Assembly (NCBI GenBank): GCA_964552395.1
Contig: CAZKGM010000005.1
Location: 1 to 64,000 of the forward strand
Length of the DNA stretch: 64,000 nucleotides
Direction of reading: 5' to 3'
Source of the DNA: JAJDNH01 sp964552395
GTDB lineage: Bacteria; Acidobacteriota; Thermoanaerobaculia; Thermoanaerobaculales; Sulfomarinibacteraceae
The position numbers were made by a program, and so were the translations under genes. Shown here in pieces: positions 1 to 8,433 of the stretch. Within the stretch, counting starts at the first letter, position 1; the number at the start of each line of letters is the position of its first letter. Under the pieces are notes generated by a model. The model saw nothing but the letters and a program-made list of their open reading frames with translations, did not search any database and was not told the DNA's origin.

Positions 1-7
1 GAAAACC

Positions 8-3000
8 ATGAGAGCAACAGGACGAGGCGCGCGCAAGGCCGCCCTTGGGGCGGCGATCCTCTGTCTGACGACGACGGCGTTTGCCGGTGTTGTCGCAGAC
101 AAGAAGGAGGCGCCCGACGTCATGGCGGGGCTGAAGTTCCGGGCGATCGGCCCGACCGTCGCCGGCGGGCGGGTCACGGCGGTCGCGGGCGTCCCGGGCC
201 ATCCGGATACCCTCTACGTCGGGGCGGCCGCGGGCGGCGTGTTCAAGACCACCAACGGCGGCAACTCGTGGACGGCGGTGTTCGACAAGCAGCCGGTCGC
301 GTCCATCGGCGCCATCGCGCTCGCGCCGTCCAACCCGAACGTAGTCTGGGTAGGGACGGGCGAGGCCAACCTCCGCAGCGACGTCATGACGGGGCACGGC
401 GTCTACGTCTCACCGGACGCCGGGGCCACGTGGCGGTTCGCCGGGCTTGAGGACGCCGGCCAGATCGCCCGCATCGTTGTCGACCCCACCGATCCCGACC
501 GGGCGTTCGTCGCGGTGGTAGGGCACGCCTGGGGCCCGAATCCCACCCGGGGGGTGTTCCGGACCACGGACGGTGGCGCCAACTGGAACAAGGTCCTGTA
601 CGTCAACGACACCACTGGGTGCGCCGACCTCATCATGGAGCCGGGCAACCCGCAGGTCCTGCTGGCCGCGATGTGGCAGGTGGTGCGCTACCCGTGGCGC
701 CTGGACGACGGCGGGCCGGGCAGTGGCATCTACCGCTCGACCGACGGCGGGACGACGTGGACCGAGCTGCACGAGGGGCTGCCCGACAAGCCGTTCGGGC
801 GCATCGCGCTCGCCGCGGCGCCCACCAACCCGGAGCACGTGTGGGCGCTCGTCGAGGCCAAGAAAGGGATGCTCTGGGACTCCGAGGACCTCGGATCGCA
901 TTGGCGGCCGGTGAGCGACAACCACCTCCTCGACGTGCGACCGTTCTACTTCTCCCACTTCGTCGTGGCGCCGAACGACGAGCACAAGCTTTTCTTCTGC
1001 TCGATGAACCTGGTGGAGTCGGACGACGGCGGGAAGACCGCCCACGTGATCGCGAGGGGCGTCCACGTCGACCACCACGCGCTCTGGATCGACCCGCAGG
1101 ACCCGGACGTCATGGTGAACGGGAACGACGGCGGCGTATGGAGCTCGCGCGACGGTGGCAAGAGCTGGCGCTTCCTCGACAACCTGCCGATCGAGCAGCT
1201 CTACCAGGTGGCGGTGGACGACACGGTCCCCTACAACATCAGCGGCGGCCTGCAGGACAACGGCGCCTGGATGGGGCCCTCGCGCAACCCGTACGGCCGT
1301 GTCATGGACGGCACCGGCTGGTTCACCGTCGGCGGTGGCGACGGCGAGTACGCCGTGCCCGCCCCGAGCGATCCCAACATCGTCTACGTGGACATGCAGG
1401 GCGGTTGGGTGATGCGGCTGGACACCAAGACCGGCCTGGCTCGTAGCGTCAGGCCCACCGTTGCGGGCGGGTTCCAGCCCTCCAAGCCGCAGTCGGAGCT
1501 CAAGTACCGCTACAACTGGACGGCGCCGCTGGCGGTCTCCGCGACCGACGCGGACGAGGTCTACCTCGGCGCCAACGTTCTCTTCAAGACCATCGACGGC
1601 GGCCTCACCTGGCAGGCGATCAGCCCGGACCTCACCCGCAACGACAAGAGCAAGCAGCAGCTCACCGGCGGCAGCGTCAACCTGGACCTGTCGGGGGCGG
1701 AGAACTACGACACCATCCAGAGCATCGGCCTCTCCCGCGTCGACCCGCAGGTCATCTGGGTGGGCACCGACGACGGGCTGATCCAGGTCACGCGCGACGG
1801 CGGGGCGACGTGGTCCGAGGTAGCCCGCAACATCAAGGGCCTCGAGCCGTGGGGCCGGATCTACCAGATCGACCCCTCGCCGTTCGACGCGGCGGTGTGC
1901 TACGCCTCCGTCGACCGCCACATGCTCGACGACAACCGTCCCTACGTCTTCCGGACCGACGACTACGGCCGCAGCTGGAAGGCGATCTCTGCCGGCCTCC
2001 CCGCGGACTCTCCCGTCTTCGTGGTCCGTGAGGACCCGAACGTGAAGGGGTTGCTCGTTGCAGGCACCGACAGTGGCCTCTTCTACTCGCCGGACAACGG
2101 CGCCTCGTGGCTGGCGCTGAAGAGCAACTTCCCCCCGGCGCCGGTGTTCGACCTCACCTTCCAGAAGCGGCGCCACGACCTGGTGGTGGCCACGCATGGG
2201 CGCGGCGTCCTCGTCCTCGACGACATCACCCCTGTCGAGGTACTCACCTCCCAGATCGAGAAGGCCGACCTGCACCTGTTCCAACCGCAGCCCGCCGAGT
2301 TCTTCCACGTCTGGCGGAAGGCGGAGAACAACCGAGCCAGCGCCTACAAGGGCCACAACCCTCCGAACGGCGCCGTGATCACCTACTGGTTGAAGGAGGA
2401 GGTCAAGCCGGCCCACGCGGCGAATGGTGAGAAGGCGGACGCAGCCGGGGCGAAAGGCACACACGCGAAGGGGCCGGTGAAGATCGTCGTCACCGATGCC
2501 TCGGGCGAGGTCGTGCACACGCTACACGGAGCCGGCAAGCAGGGAATGAACCGGGTCGCCTGGGACCTGCGCTACGGCCCACCCACCAAGCTCTCCCGTG
2601 AGGTCACCAAGGCGCCGGAGAAGCCACGCGAGAGCTGGCGGCCCGGGGGGCCGCTCGTGATCCCCGGCGCCTACACGGTCTCGGTGAGCGCCGGCGATCG
2701 AACGGAGAAGACGACGGTGGCGGTCAAGCCCGACCCCCGCTTCCCGTTCGACCAGGACGCGGCCGAGGCGCAGCTCAAGGCGGCGCTGGGCGTACGGTCC
2801 GACGTCTCCGACCTGAACGCGATGCTCAACCGGGTCCAGAACCTGAGGGACCAGCTCGCATCCACCCGCAAGGCCGTCCACCTCGGCGGGAAGAACGAGG
2901 CCGAGGCGAAGGCTCCGTCCGCGTACAAGGGCGTCCTTGACAAGGGGGCGGCCCTCGACAAGAAGCTCACCGACTTCATGGCATCTGTCTACAACACTGA

Positions 3001-3277
3001 GATGCAGCCGGGCGTCGGAGAGGACGACATCCACTACCTGGCGCGGCTGCACGACCGGGCGTCGGGGATGATGATGATCGGGGCAATGTCCTACGACACC
3101 CGCCCGCGCCCCGTCGAACTCGAGGAGATCGCAGCGTTCCACGCCGAGGTCGCGAAGACGCTCAACGCCTTTTCGTCGCTGCTCACCAGCGACGTGGCGG
3201 CGTACAACCAGGCCGCCGCCGCCCAGGGGCTGCCGGTGCTGTTCACCGGCCAGGAGCCCGCGACCAGCGGGGAGTGA
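8..3277 (+). CDS. Secreted BNR/Asp-box beta-propeller protein (VPS10/sortilin-like repeats)
   Basis: The 1089-residue protein begins with a signal peptide (about residues 1-26: basic start, hydrophobic core, Ala-rich cleavage region), so it is exported. About ten Asp-box motifs of the form S/T-x-D-x-G-x-x-W are spread through residues 70-740, for example TTDGGANW, STDGGTTW, SRDGGKSW, TRDGGATW and SPDNGASW. These mark one or two multi-bladed beta-propellers. Residues ~820-910 resemble the FlgD-like Ig domain found at the ends of exported proteins (VAWDLRYG, then IPGAYTVSV), and the tail is helical. Relatives are usually labelled glycosyl hydrolase or sialidase only because of the BNR repeats; no catalytic site can be assigned here. 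Only seven bases precede the ATG, so the promoter and RBS are off-window. Confidence 0.85.
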   Translation: MRATGRGARKAALGAAILCLTTTAFAGVVADKKEAPDVMAGLKFRAIGPTVAGGRVTAVAGVPGHPDTLYVGAAAGGVFKTTNGGNSWTAVFDKQPVASIGAIALAPSNPNVVWVGTGEANLRSDVMTGHGVYVSPDAGATWRFAGLEDAGQIARIVVDPTDPDRAFVAVVGHAWGPNPTRGVFRTTDGGANWNKVLYVNDTTGCADLIMEPGNPQVLLAAMWQVVRYPWRLDDGGPGSGIYRSTDGGTTWTELHEGLPDKPFGRIALAAAPTNPEHVWALVEAKKGMLWDSEDLGSHWRPVSDNHLLDVRPFYFSHFVVAPNDEHKLFFCSMNLVESDDGGKTAHVIARGVHVDHHALWIDPQDPDVMVNGNDGGVWSSRDGGKSWRFLDNLPIEQLYQVAVDDTVPYNISGGLQDNGAWMGPSRNPYGRVMDGTGWFTVGGGDGEYAVPAPSDPNIVYVDMQGGWVMRLDTKTGLARSVRPTVAGGFQPSKPQSELKYRYNWTAPLAVSATDADEVYLGANVLFKTIDGGLTWQAISPDLTRNDKSKQQLTGGSVNLDLSGAENYDTIQSIGLSRVDPQVIWVGTDDGLIQVTRDGGATWSEVARNIKGLEPWGRIYQIDPSPFDAAVCYASVDRHMLDDNRPYVFRTDDYGRSWKAISAGLPADSPVFVVREDPNVKGLLVAGTDSGLFYSPDNGASWLALKSNFPPAPVFDLTFQKRRHDLVVATHGRGVLVLDDITPVEVLTSQIEKADLHLFQPQPAEFFHVWRKAENNRASAYKGHNPPNGAVITYWLKEEVKPAHAANGEKADAAGAKGTHAKGPVKIVVTDASGEVVHTLHGAGKQGMNRVAWDLRYGPPTKLSREVTKAPEKPRESWRPGGPLVIPGAYTVSVSAGDRTEKTTVAVKPDPRFPFDQDAAEAQLKAALGVRSDVSDLNAMLNRVQNLRDQLASTRKAVHLGGKNEAEAKAPSAYKGVLDKGAALDKKLTDFMASVYNTEMQPGVGEDDIHYLARLHDRASGMMMIGAMSYDTRPRPVELEEIAAFHAEVAKTLNAFSSLLTSDVAAYNQAAAAQGLPVLFTGQEPATSGE

Positions 3278-3298
3278 GGGCGCCGGACAAATGACGGC

Positions 3299-3329
3299 CA
3301 CGGCCCTCGAGCTCCGCTCGGGGGCCGTG
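3299..3329 (+). terminator. Hairpin after the BNR protein gene
   Basis: Thirteen-base arms (3299-3311 and 3317-3329) pair with a single G-U wobble around a 5-base loop. The hairpin starts 22 bases after the stop codon. There is no T-tract, so it may be a U-less terminator or an mRNA 3'-end stabiliser. Confidence 0.5.
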
Positions 3330-3390
3330 CGTCAACCGCGACGACGATGCGGCCGTGCTTGCCCGGGTGATATCGAGCTGCCCTAGGCCC

Positions 3391-3687
3391 CTACTTTGGC
3401 GCTTCTTGCCTGGCGCCAAGAGAAGAGAGGACAAAACCGAGGAACCCGGCCAAGACCACGCCGAGGTACACACGAAGGACGTCGATTCTGACCGTTATTC
3501 CGAGCAGTCTTTCTCTGAAGAAAGTGGCCTGGTCGTGATTCACAGTCACGTAACCCACCGCACCGCCTATCACCATGAGAAGCAGGGCCCAACGAAGCTC
3601 GGCCCACCTCCCCAGCACCAGCGCGCGAATCGCCCAGGCTACGGTGACCACCGAGATCGACACGGTTGCAACAAAAAGCGCTTCCAT
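3391..3687 (-). CDS. Small hypothetical membrane protein, about three TM helices
   Basis: The 98-residue product has three hydrophobic segments (roughly residues 3-25, 32-48 and 70-90) separated by short basic loops, as in a small inner-membrane protein. An AGGAG lies directly against the ATG, closer than ideal, so the real start could be a few codons downstream. No family is recognised. The next gene on the same strand, the DUF2164 gene, lies 65 bp upstream. Support is the hydrophobicity pattern and plausible composition only. Confidence 0.45.
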   Translation of the reverse strand: MEALFVATVSISVVTVAWAIRALVLGRWAELRWALLLMVIGGAVGYVTVNHDQATFFRERLLGITVRIDVLRVYLGVVLAGFLGFVLSSLGARQEAPK

Positions 3688-3752
3688 CTCCTACCCTATC
3701 CGGTAGAGGTTGCTGAGTTTTCGATCGAAGCCATCATACGCATCCGGTCACG

Positions 3753-4007
3753 CTACCTTCTCTTGACCCAGTAGGCGAGCTCGGGCTTCCAGCAGGTGGC
3801 TTCCAAGTCCTCGAGCTTGGCCTGGACGAAGGCCTGGGCATCCGCAACGGCCTGGTTGTAGACGGAGGGTGCGATCTCCTTGATGCAGAAGTCGAGCACG
3901 AGGCGGGCCTTGAGGTCGCCGTACTCTTCCTCCATCTCCTCGCGGAAGAAACGCCGGATGGAGGCGATCAGCTGCTTCTCGGTCTCGTCCTTCAGCCGGA
4001 TGGTCAT
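3753..4007 (-). CDS. DUF2164 family protein
   Basis: The 84-residue protein follows the DUF2164 pattern: an N-terminal helix that opens MTIRLKDE, an acidic central part with EEEYGDLKARLVLDF, then the conserved IAPSVYNQAVADAQAF region. DUF2164 proteins are small, soluble and of unknown function. The family has about 80 residues, so the gene looks full length. It sits 13 bp downstream of a possible 45-residue ORF on the same strand and is divergent from the Nramp-like gene. Confidence 0.75.
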   Translation of the reverse strand: MTIRLKDETEKQLIASIRRFFREEMEEEYGDLKARLVLDFCIKEIAPSVYNQAVADAQAFVQAKLEDLEATCWKPELAYWVKRR

Positions 4008-4020
4008 CTGTTGAATCCCC

Positions 4021-4158
4021 TCATGTCGTATGCGGCGGCTCCTGCTCTTTCCGAGCAGCGGTAGTCGCGAGCTTCTCCGCCAGGAAGGCGACCGTCGCCT
4101 GGTCGGCGCGCAGGCGGTCCTGCCAGCGCAGGAAGCCGTGGATCTCGCTGGGGGACAC
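4021..4158 (-). CDS. Possible 45-residue hypothetical protein
   Basis: A short frame starting GTG at 4158 has an AAGGA element five bases upstream, and the protein reads naturally (IHGFLRWQDRL, then VAFLAEKLATTA). It ends 13 bp before the DUF2164 ATG, as in a two-gene operon. The same frame stays open upstream to an ATG at 4212, but only the GTG has a good RBS. No family is recognised and chance cannot be excluded. Confidence 0.35.
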   Translation of the reverse strand: MSPSEIHGFLRWQDRLRADQATVAFLAEKLATTAARKEQEPPHTT

Positions 4159-4232
4159 GATTTCCTTTTCCCGACACCTTACAGAGCATCTTGCAGAGTC
4201 GCGTTGCGTCATTGGTACACTCGGTCAGCTTC

Positions 4233-5659
4233 ATGACGACCGATAGCTCTTCCTTCTGGAAATCGTTCGGCCCGGGCCTGCTGTGGGCGGCCGCGGCGAT
4301 CGGTGTCTCACACCTCGTCCAGTCGACGAGAGCCGGGGCGATGGCGGGTTTCGGGCTCGCGGGAGTCGTGCTGCTCGCGAACATCTTCAAGTACCCGTTC
4401 TTCGAGTACGGACCGCGCTACGCGGCGGCGACCGGGNNNNNNNNNNNNNNNNNNNNNNNNNNNNNNNNNNNNNNNNNNNNNNNNNNNNNNNNNNNNNNNN
4501 NNNNNNNNNNNNNNNNNNNNNNNNNNNNNNNNNNNNCATCTTCAAGTACCCGTTCTTCGAGTACGGACCGCGCTACGCGGCGGCGACCGGGGACAGCCTC
4601 GTCGAGGGATACGCCCGCATCGGCCAGTGGGCGCTCTGGCTTTACCTGCTGATCACCCTGAGCACCGGGATCGTGATTCAGACCGCTATCGTGCTCCTCA
4701 CGAGCTTCCTCCTGAAGCTCGCGTTCGGGCTCACCCTGTCGATGCCGCTCGTGGCCGCCTTCGTCTGCGTCCTGCTGGGCGTGCTGCTCTTCGTCGGCCG
4801 CTACCGGCTCCTCGACATCCTCATCAAGCTGATCCTGGCGCTGCTCGCCGTTTCGACCCTCGTCGCCGCCGCGGTCACGCTGCCGCGCGCCGACTGGTCG
4901 ACGCTCGCCCTGCTTCCCCACGTCGGAGGTCCGACCGGCATTCACCTCGCGTTCTTGCTCGCGCTGGTCGGCTGGATGCCGTCGGCGTTCGACATCGCCG
5001 TCTGGAGCTCGCTGTGGACACTCGCCAAGAACGACGCCAGCGGCGAGCGGGTCAGCGTTCGCGGCGCGCTGCTCGACTTCCGCATCGGCTATGTGGGCAC
5101 CGTCGTGATGGCGTTCGCCTTCCTCACCCTCGGCGCCACGGTCATGCATGGGTCGGGACACGCCTTCAGCCCCAGGGGAGGAGCGTTCGCGGCGCAGCTC
5201 GTCCGGCTCTACACCAGCACGTTGGGAGCGTGGACGGGTCCGATCGTCATCACCGCCGTCCTCACGACGATGCTGTCGACGGCGGTCACGGTGATCGACG
5301 GCTTTCCGCGCGCGATCGATCGCTCGCTCCGCGTGGTGACGTCCGGACGCATCGGCGGCCGGGCAGGAAACGACATGGGACTGGTCTACTGGGTCGGTCT
5401 GGTGAGCCTGGCGATCGGGACCGTCGTCGTCATCGCCCTGTTCTCGGGCACGCTCAGGACCATGATCGACTTCGCGACGATCGTGTCGTTCCTGGTGGCG
5501 CCTGCGCTGGGCTACCTCAATCTCCGCGCGGTTACCGCGCCCGAGGTCGCACCGGAGCATCGGCCCGGCAAGGCGCTCCTCGCGCTCTCCTGGACCGGCC
5601 TCGCCCTCCTCGGGGGCTTCGCCATCGTGTTCATCGTGAGCCTGGTCTCGCCGCTGTAA
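4233..5659 (+). CDS. Nramp-fold transporter lacking the canonical metal-site motifs, interrupted by a scaffold gap
   Basis: This is a polytopic membrane protein of the Nramp (LeuT-fold) family. A 100-N gap at 4437-4536 splits it. The 55 bases before the gap are repeated exactly after it in the same frame, so removing the Ns and one copy restores a 423-residue protein, the usual Nramp length. TM1 begins SFGPGLLWAAAAIGVSH, where metal-transporting Nramps have DPGN. The TM6 segment reads GWMPSAFDIAVWSSL where they have an MPH motif. Both manganese/iron-coordinating elements are therefore missing, although the scaffold is intact (about eleven hydrophobic helices). It probably belongs to a divergent subfamily with another substrate. 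The ATG at 4233 has no clear RBS. A weak promoter (TTGCAG at 4191, TACACT at 4216) would make the mRNA nearly leaderless. Confidence 0.8.
4382..4591. other. Assembly gap flanked by an exact 55-bp duplicate
   Basis: Positions 4382-4436 and 4537-4591 are identical, with exactly 100 Ns between them. Fixed-length Ns with k-mer-sized identical ends are typical of two overlapping contig ends that a scaffolder failed to merge. The duplication should not be read as a biological repeat. Confidence 0.9.
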
Positions 5660-5719
5660 CGAAACCCGCTACGAACGCGTCATCCGAATCGGTGCCTGAC
5701 GTCCGGATATTCGCAGCAG

Positions 5720-5739
5720 CCCCCTGCAACCACAGGGGG
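5720..5739 (+). terminator. Hairpin after the Nramp-like gene
   Basis: A seven-base GC stem (ccccctg pairing with caggggg) with a six-base loop lies 61 bp after the transporter stop codon. No T-run follows, so it is only a weak terminator candidate. Confidence 0.35.
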
Positions 5740-5740
5740 G

Positions 5741-5784
5741 TACCGAACGATCAACTCTCGAACCCGAACGCGCGACGTTCGGTA
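5741..5784 (+). promoter_or_regulatory. Perfect 9-bp inverted repeat and GAAC motifs upstream of the ECF operon
   Basis: TACCGAACG (5741-5749) and its exact complement CGTTCGGTA (5776-5784) flank 26 bases just upstream of the operon's AGGAGGT ribosome binding site (5791). Three GAAC elements (5745, 5760, 5766) and one CGTT (5776) resemble the GAAC -35 and CGT-type -10 elements of many ECF promoters, which fits autoregulation by the sigma factor encoded here. The exact promoter spacing is not convincing, so the site could instead be an operator. Confidence 0.35.
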
Positions 5785-5802
5785 TGCTCGAGGAGGTCAA
5801 GA

Positions 5803-6267
5803 ATGTCGTACGAACCCGTCTTTCCCTTCGTGCCGTCGGTGGTGTTCCCGGCAATGGCGCTGGCCTTTTGCGCCTTCATCATCTGGCTGGTCTTCAGAAT
5901 GGCCGCCCGGCAGAGGGCGGTCCTCAGTCAGGAACGGCTGGCCGCCATGGAGCGCGGGGTGCACCTGCCGCCGGAGGCGTTCCTCGAGAGTCGGTGCCGC
6001 AGGGAGCGAAACTCCCTGAGGACCGGACTGGTCGAGGTGGCCCTCGGCGTTGGCATCGTGATCGCTCTTCTGATGTCCTGCCCCGGGAGCAGCTTCTGGG
6101 GCTGGGGGCTCGTTGTGATCCTGGTCGGCGTCGCGCACATCACCTACTGGATGGTGCGTGGCCGCAGGGAGTGGGAAGAAGCCCGGTCGGCCGATCTCGC
6201 CCTCATGCACGCGCGCGCGGCGGCGCCGGACGGCACTGTTCAGCGGGAGGGCGGCGAGCCGCGATGA
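5803..6267 (+). CDS. Membrane protein of DUF6249 type, first gene of an ECF sigma operon
   Basis: The 154-residue protein has an N-terminal TM helix (about residues 8-33), a cytoplasmic stretch reading QERLAAMERGVHLPPEAF, and two more TM helices (about 72-92 and 97-115). The 'AMERG-hxLP' stretch after TM1 is typical of DUF6249-like proteins that accompany ECF sigma and anti-sigma genes. A strong AGGAGGTC lies 5 bp before the ATG. Its stop overlaps the sigma gene's ATG (ATGA). The function is unknown; context suggests a membrane component of the same stress response. Confidence 0.7.
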   Translation: MSYEPVFPFVPSVVFPAMALAFCAFIIWLVFRMAARQRAVLSQERLAAMERGVHLPPEAFLESRCRRERNSLRTGLVEVALGVGIVIALLMSCPGSSFWGWGLVVILVGVAHITYWMVRGRREWEEARSADLALMHARAAAPDGTVQREGGEPR

Positions 6268-6848
6268 CCGTCGGGGAACCCGGCCGGTGGGCCGGGGACC
6301 GGGCGCTGACGGCCCGCTGCCTGGCCGGCGAGGAGAGCGCCTGGGGCGAGCTGGTGGCCCGCCACGGCGGCAGGATCTTCTCTCACTGCCGGCTCGCGGG
6401 CCTGAACCCCCAGGACGCCGAGGACGTCGCCCAGGAGGTGCTGATCTCGGCGCTGGGCTCGCTCGCCTCATACCGCGGCTGCGCGCTCGCCACCTGGCTG
6501 TACCGGCTGACCCACCGCCGGATAGCCGACTACTTCCGTTCGCCACAGCGGCGCCTGGTGTCGGTGGACGGGCCGGGCGAGCCCTCGAACGGCCTGGCCG
6601 GCCGTCCGGCGGAGGAGCGCGATCCCGAGTCGTCAGCCGCTGCCGCCGAGGAGGCGGCGCGCACCCGGCGGGCGCTCGCCGGCCTGCCCGAGCCCGCACG
6701 CTCCATCCTCACCGCCTACTACCTGTACGAGGCGCCGGTCCGCGAGATTGCAGAGGAGATGGAGATGTCGGTCAACACCGTGAAGTCGCATCTGCACCGG
6801 GGCCGCACGGCTCTGCGCAGGGCCGTGGAGGAACGCCATGATCTGTGA
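6264..6848 (+). CDS. RNA polymerase sigma-70 factor, ECF family
   Basis: The 194-residue protein has the two ECF domains. Sigma region 2 (about residues 12-95) includes the NPQDAEDVAQEVLISAL helix and ATWLYRLTHRRIADYFR. Sigma region 4 (about 135-190) includes LPEPARSILTAYYLYEAPV and the helix-turn-helix EMEMSVNTVKSHLHRGR. It directs core RNA polymerase to a small regulon, normally held off by the cognate anti-sigma factor. The gene overlaps the upstream membrane-protein gene by 4 bp and the downstream zinc-finger gene by 11 bp, so the three are translationally coupled. The linker between the domains is rich in Ala, Glu and Pro, and this is usual for the family. Confidence 0.92.
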   Translation: MTVGEPGRWAGDRALTARCLAGEESAWGELVARHGGRIFSHCRLAGLNPQDAEDVAQEVLISALGSLASYRGCALATWLYRLTHRRIADYFRSPQRRLVSVDGPGEPSNGLAGRPAEERDPESSAAAAEEAARTRRALAGLPEPARSILTAYYLYEAPVREIAEEMEMSVNTVKSHLHRGRTALRRAVEERHDL

Positions 6849-7266
6849 CGACCTCGAGCTCCGCCTGTACGACGAGGATTGCCGCCGGGCGCTCCTCGGC
6901 ACGGCCCCGATGCCGGAGGACGTGGCCGACCACGTCGCGGGCTGCTCCGCTTGCCGCAAGACATGGGCCGAGGCCGCGCGCGACACCGTCCGACTCACCC
7001 GCGACCTGCAGCTGGCGCCGCCGCCGTCGCTCGTCCGAAGAGCCGCCGCGGTAGCCCTGCAACCTCCCGCCCGGCCGCTGCTGGGATGGTATGACCTGGG
7101 CGTCGCCGTGACCGCCGGAGCCGTTCTCGTGGTTGTTGCCACCCTGGTGCCCGGAGCGGACCCCCTGTGGCAGTCGGCAGCCTTCTGGACCGGCGCCGCC
7201 GGCGGCTTCGCGGCCTCGGTCATCGACCGGAGCCTGCTGCTACCGTCCCTGGGTCTGCGGAGCTAA
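6838..7266 (+). CDS. Membrane-anchored zinc-finger anti-sigma factor
   Basis: The N-terminal half carries the ZAS signature H-x3-C-x2-C (H32, C36, C39 in HVAGCSAC), which binds zinc and the sigma factor in ECF anti-sigma proteins. The C-terminal half (about residues 80-132) has one clear TM helix and a second hydrophobic segment, tethering it to the inner membrane. At 142 residues it has little periplasmic domain, so the signal may be sensed inside the membrane or by the first gene of the operon. It overlaps the sigma gene by 11 bp, and its own ATG lies inside the sigma C-terminal codons. Its role as partner of the upstream sigma is inferred from position and motif. Confidence 0.85.
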   Translation: MICDDLELRLYDEDCRRALLGTAPMPEDVADHVAGCSACRKTWAEAARDTVRLTRDLQLAPPPSLVRRAAAVALQPPARPLLGWYDLGVAVTAGAVLVVVATLVPGADPLWQSAAFWTGAAGGFAASVIDRSLLLPSLGLRS

Positions 7267-7329
7267 TCGAGCGTACCGATCGGGGCTCGACGCAGGGAGG
7301 ATGACCCGCAGTTCGAGGGGGTCCGCCGG

Positions 7330-7534
7330 ATGAGAGAGGCGCTCGCCGTGCTGAAGCCGTACCGCGGCTGAGCTTGGGCGGGTCCTCGCCGACCTTGCCG
7401 ACGTAGTGGCGTTGCTTGGTCGGCGACGCAAGGAGATCGACTGGTCGTACTTGGGCCTCCGGGTCCACGAGCTGGGCACCCTGTTGGCGCGGCCCGACCT
7501 GGAACGCCTCTACCTCGACGTGGTAGAGGAGTGA
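7330..7534 (+). pseudogene. Decayed ORF with one frameshift
   Basis: Two protein-like stretches lie in adjoining frames. From the ATG at 7330 one reads MREALAVLKPYRG and stops. One base out of frame the reading continues as ELGRVLADLADVVALL, then KEIDWSYLGLRVHELG, then RPDLERLYLDVVEE, and stops at 7534. Upstream of the ATG the first frame also reads plausibly (DDPQFEGVRR). Joining them needs a single-base change near 7371. The family is not recognised. Either a sequencing error or a genuine remnant would explain it. Confidence 0.4.
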
Positions 7535-7577
7535 GGTCCGGGATTACATTAGCGTCTTGTTGGTGGCCATCGGCCCC

Positions 7578-7720
7578 CTTCGGTGCCTGACTTGAAGTAT
7601 CGAAGTAACTCACTCAATAGGTTCGCCGGTACGGGCGACCCGCCTTCCGCATGAACGGCCGTCTCAGCCGGTGAAAGCCGGCTGCAGGCCATGAGTAGCC
7701 GTTGTGGGCGATGAAGGCGG
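7578..7720 (+). repeat. Direct repeat copy A (~140 bp), 3' side of the hypD module
   Basis: This copy matches 11583-11722 in the same orientation. The first 84 bases differ at about five positions, a ~25-bp patch is divergent, and the last ~35 bases match well again. Both copies lie outside genes. Together they bracket hypD and its activase. No transposase, terminal inverted repeat or clear attC structure was recognised. Confidence 0.75.
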
Positions 7721-8277
7721 AGAGGGTCGGTCCTGCGGGGAGAGGGGGAGCCTACTCTGAGGTCCCGGCTGCCGTGCGGTCGCCTGGCGGCCGCACGTCT
7801 CGCGTCTCCGGCGGTCGCGAAGCAACGAGGAGAGATGGTCGGCCTCGCGGCGACCGCCGGAGGTCGCTCGAGCCGCCTCCCCCAATCGTGGGGCCGTACT
7901 GCGCGCGCCAAGGGCCGTGGGAGCGCCCCTTACTCTGCAAACCCGGCGCCCGGACGTCTGCTTCGCAGACGCCCGTCGTCGCCTGCCCAAAGCGGGCGAT
8001 GACCTCAGCTCCTGAGCCGCCATCGCGGCCCGCTCCGGGCAGACAACGAGGCGCCTCCCTCGCAGCTGTGGCCACACGTGAAAACGCGCTACCCGCGGGT
8101 TGCCAAGCTCGAGGTTTCCCGCCGGCGCGTCACGGCGAGGCGATACGAGTCGTTGAGAATCCCTTGAGGTTCGGGCGGAGAGCCCGTTCGCAGCGAAATC
8201 CGCGAGGCGGGTGTCAGGTGCGCGTTTTCTCGCTCTGGAGCACTTCGAATTCTCGAGCCCGGGTCATCTGGGCGCGA

Positions 8278-8431
8278 TCGTAGCGAGAGCGGCGAGACCT
8301 CTGTCAGGGCTGGGTTCTGAGCGTCGAGCTGTCGGAGGCATACTTCCTGTATGTCGAGGACAGCGAGGCGTGAAGAGCACAGCCCTGGCTGGCGGATCGT
8401 CGGTCGCAGTAGGTCGCGACTGGATGGCCCG
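8278..8431 (+). repeat. Dispersed structured intergenic repeat, copy 1
   Basis: The segment contains an internal hairpin (ctgtc and gacag arms around GGAGGCATACTTCCTGTATG) and ends GGCTGG, GTCGCAGTAGGTCGCGAC. The same order of elements, diverged, recurs at 31807-31979 and, in shortened form, at 53338-53386. It abuts the hypD stop codon and may form that gene's transcript end. Confidence 0.4.
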
Positions 8432-8433
8432 GG

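Larger units (their letters stand above)
7535..8433. other. Gene-free 0.9-kb segment
   Basis: No frame gives a convincing protein; the longest plus-strand frame (7702-8283) is Arg/Pro/Gly-rich noise. The segment holds one copy of a ~140-bp repeat (7578-7720), about 550 bp of GC-rich DNA with no recognised feature, and a structured repeat abutting the hypD stop codon (8278-8431). Confidence 0.6.

Noticed and set aside
410..2518. 702-residue open frame on the minus strand
   Set aside because: It is a shadow of the BNR-repeat gene. In GC-rich DNA the antisense frame stays open. The translation is Val/Arg/Asp-rich with no domain, while the plus frame has a signal peptide and Asp boxes.
4382..4591. 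Tandem duplication inside the Nramp-like gene
   Set aside because: The duplicate is exact, flanks a 100-N placeholder and collapses to a normal-length protein, so it is an assembly artefact.
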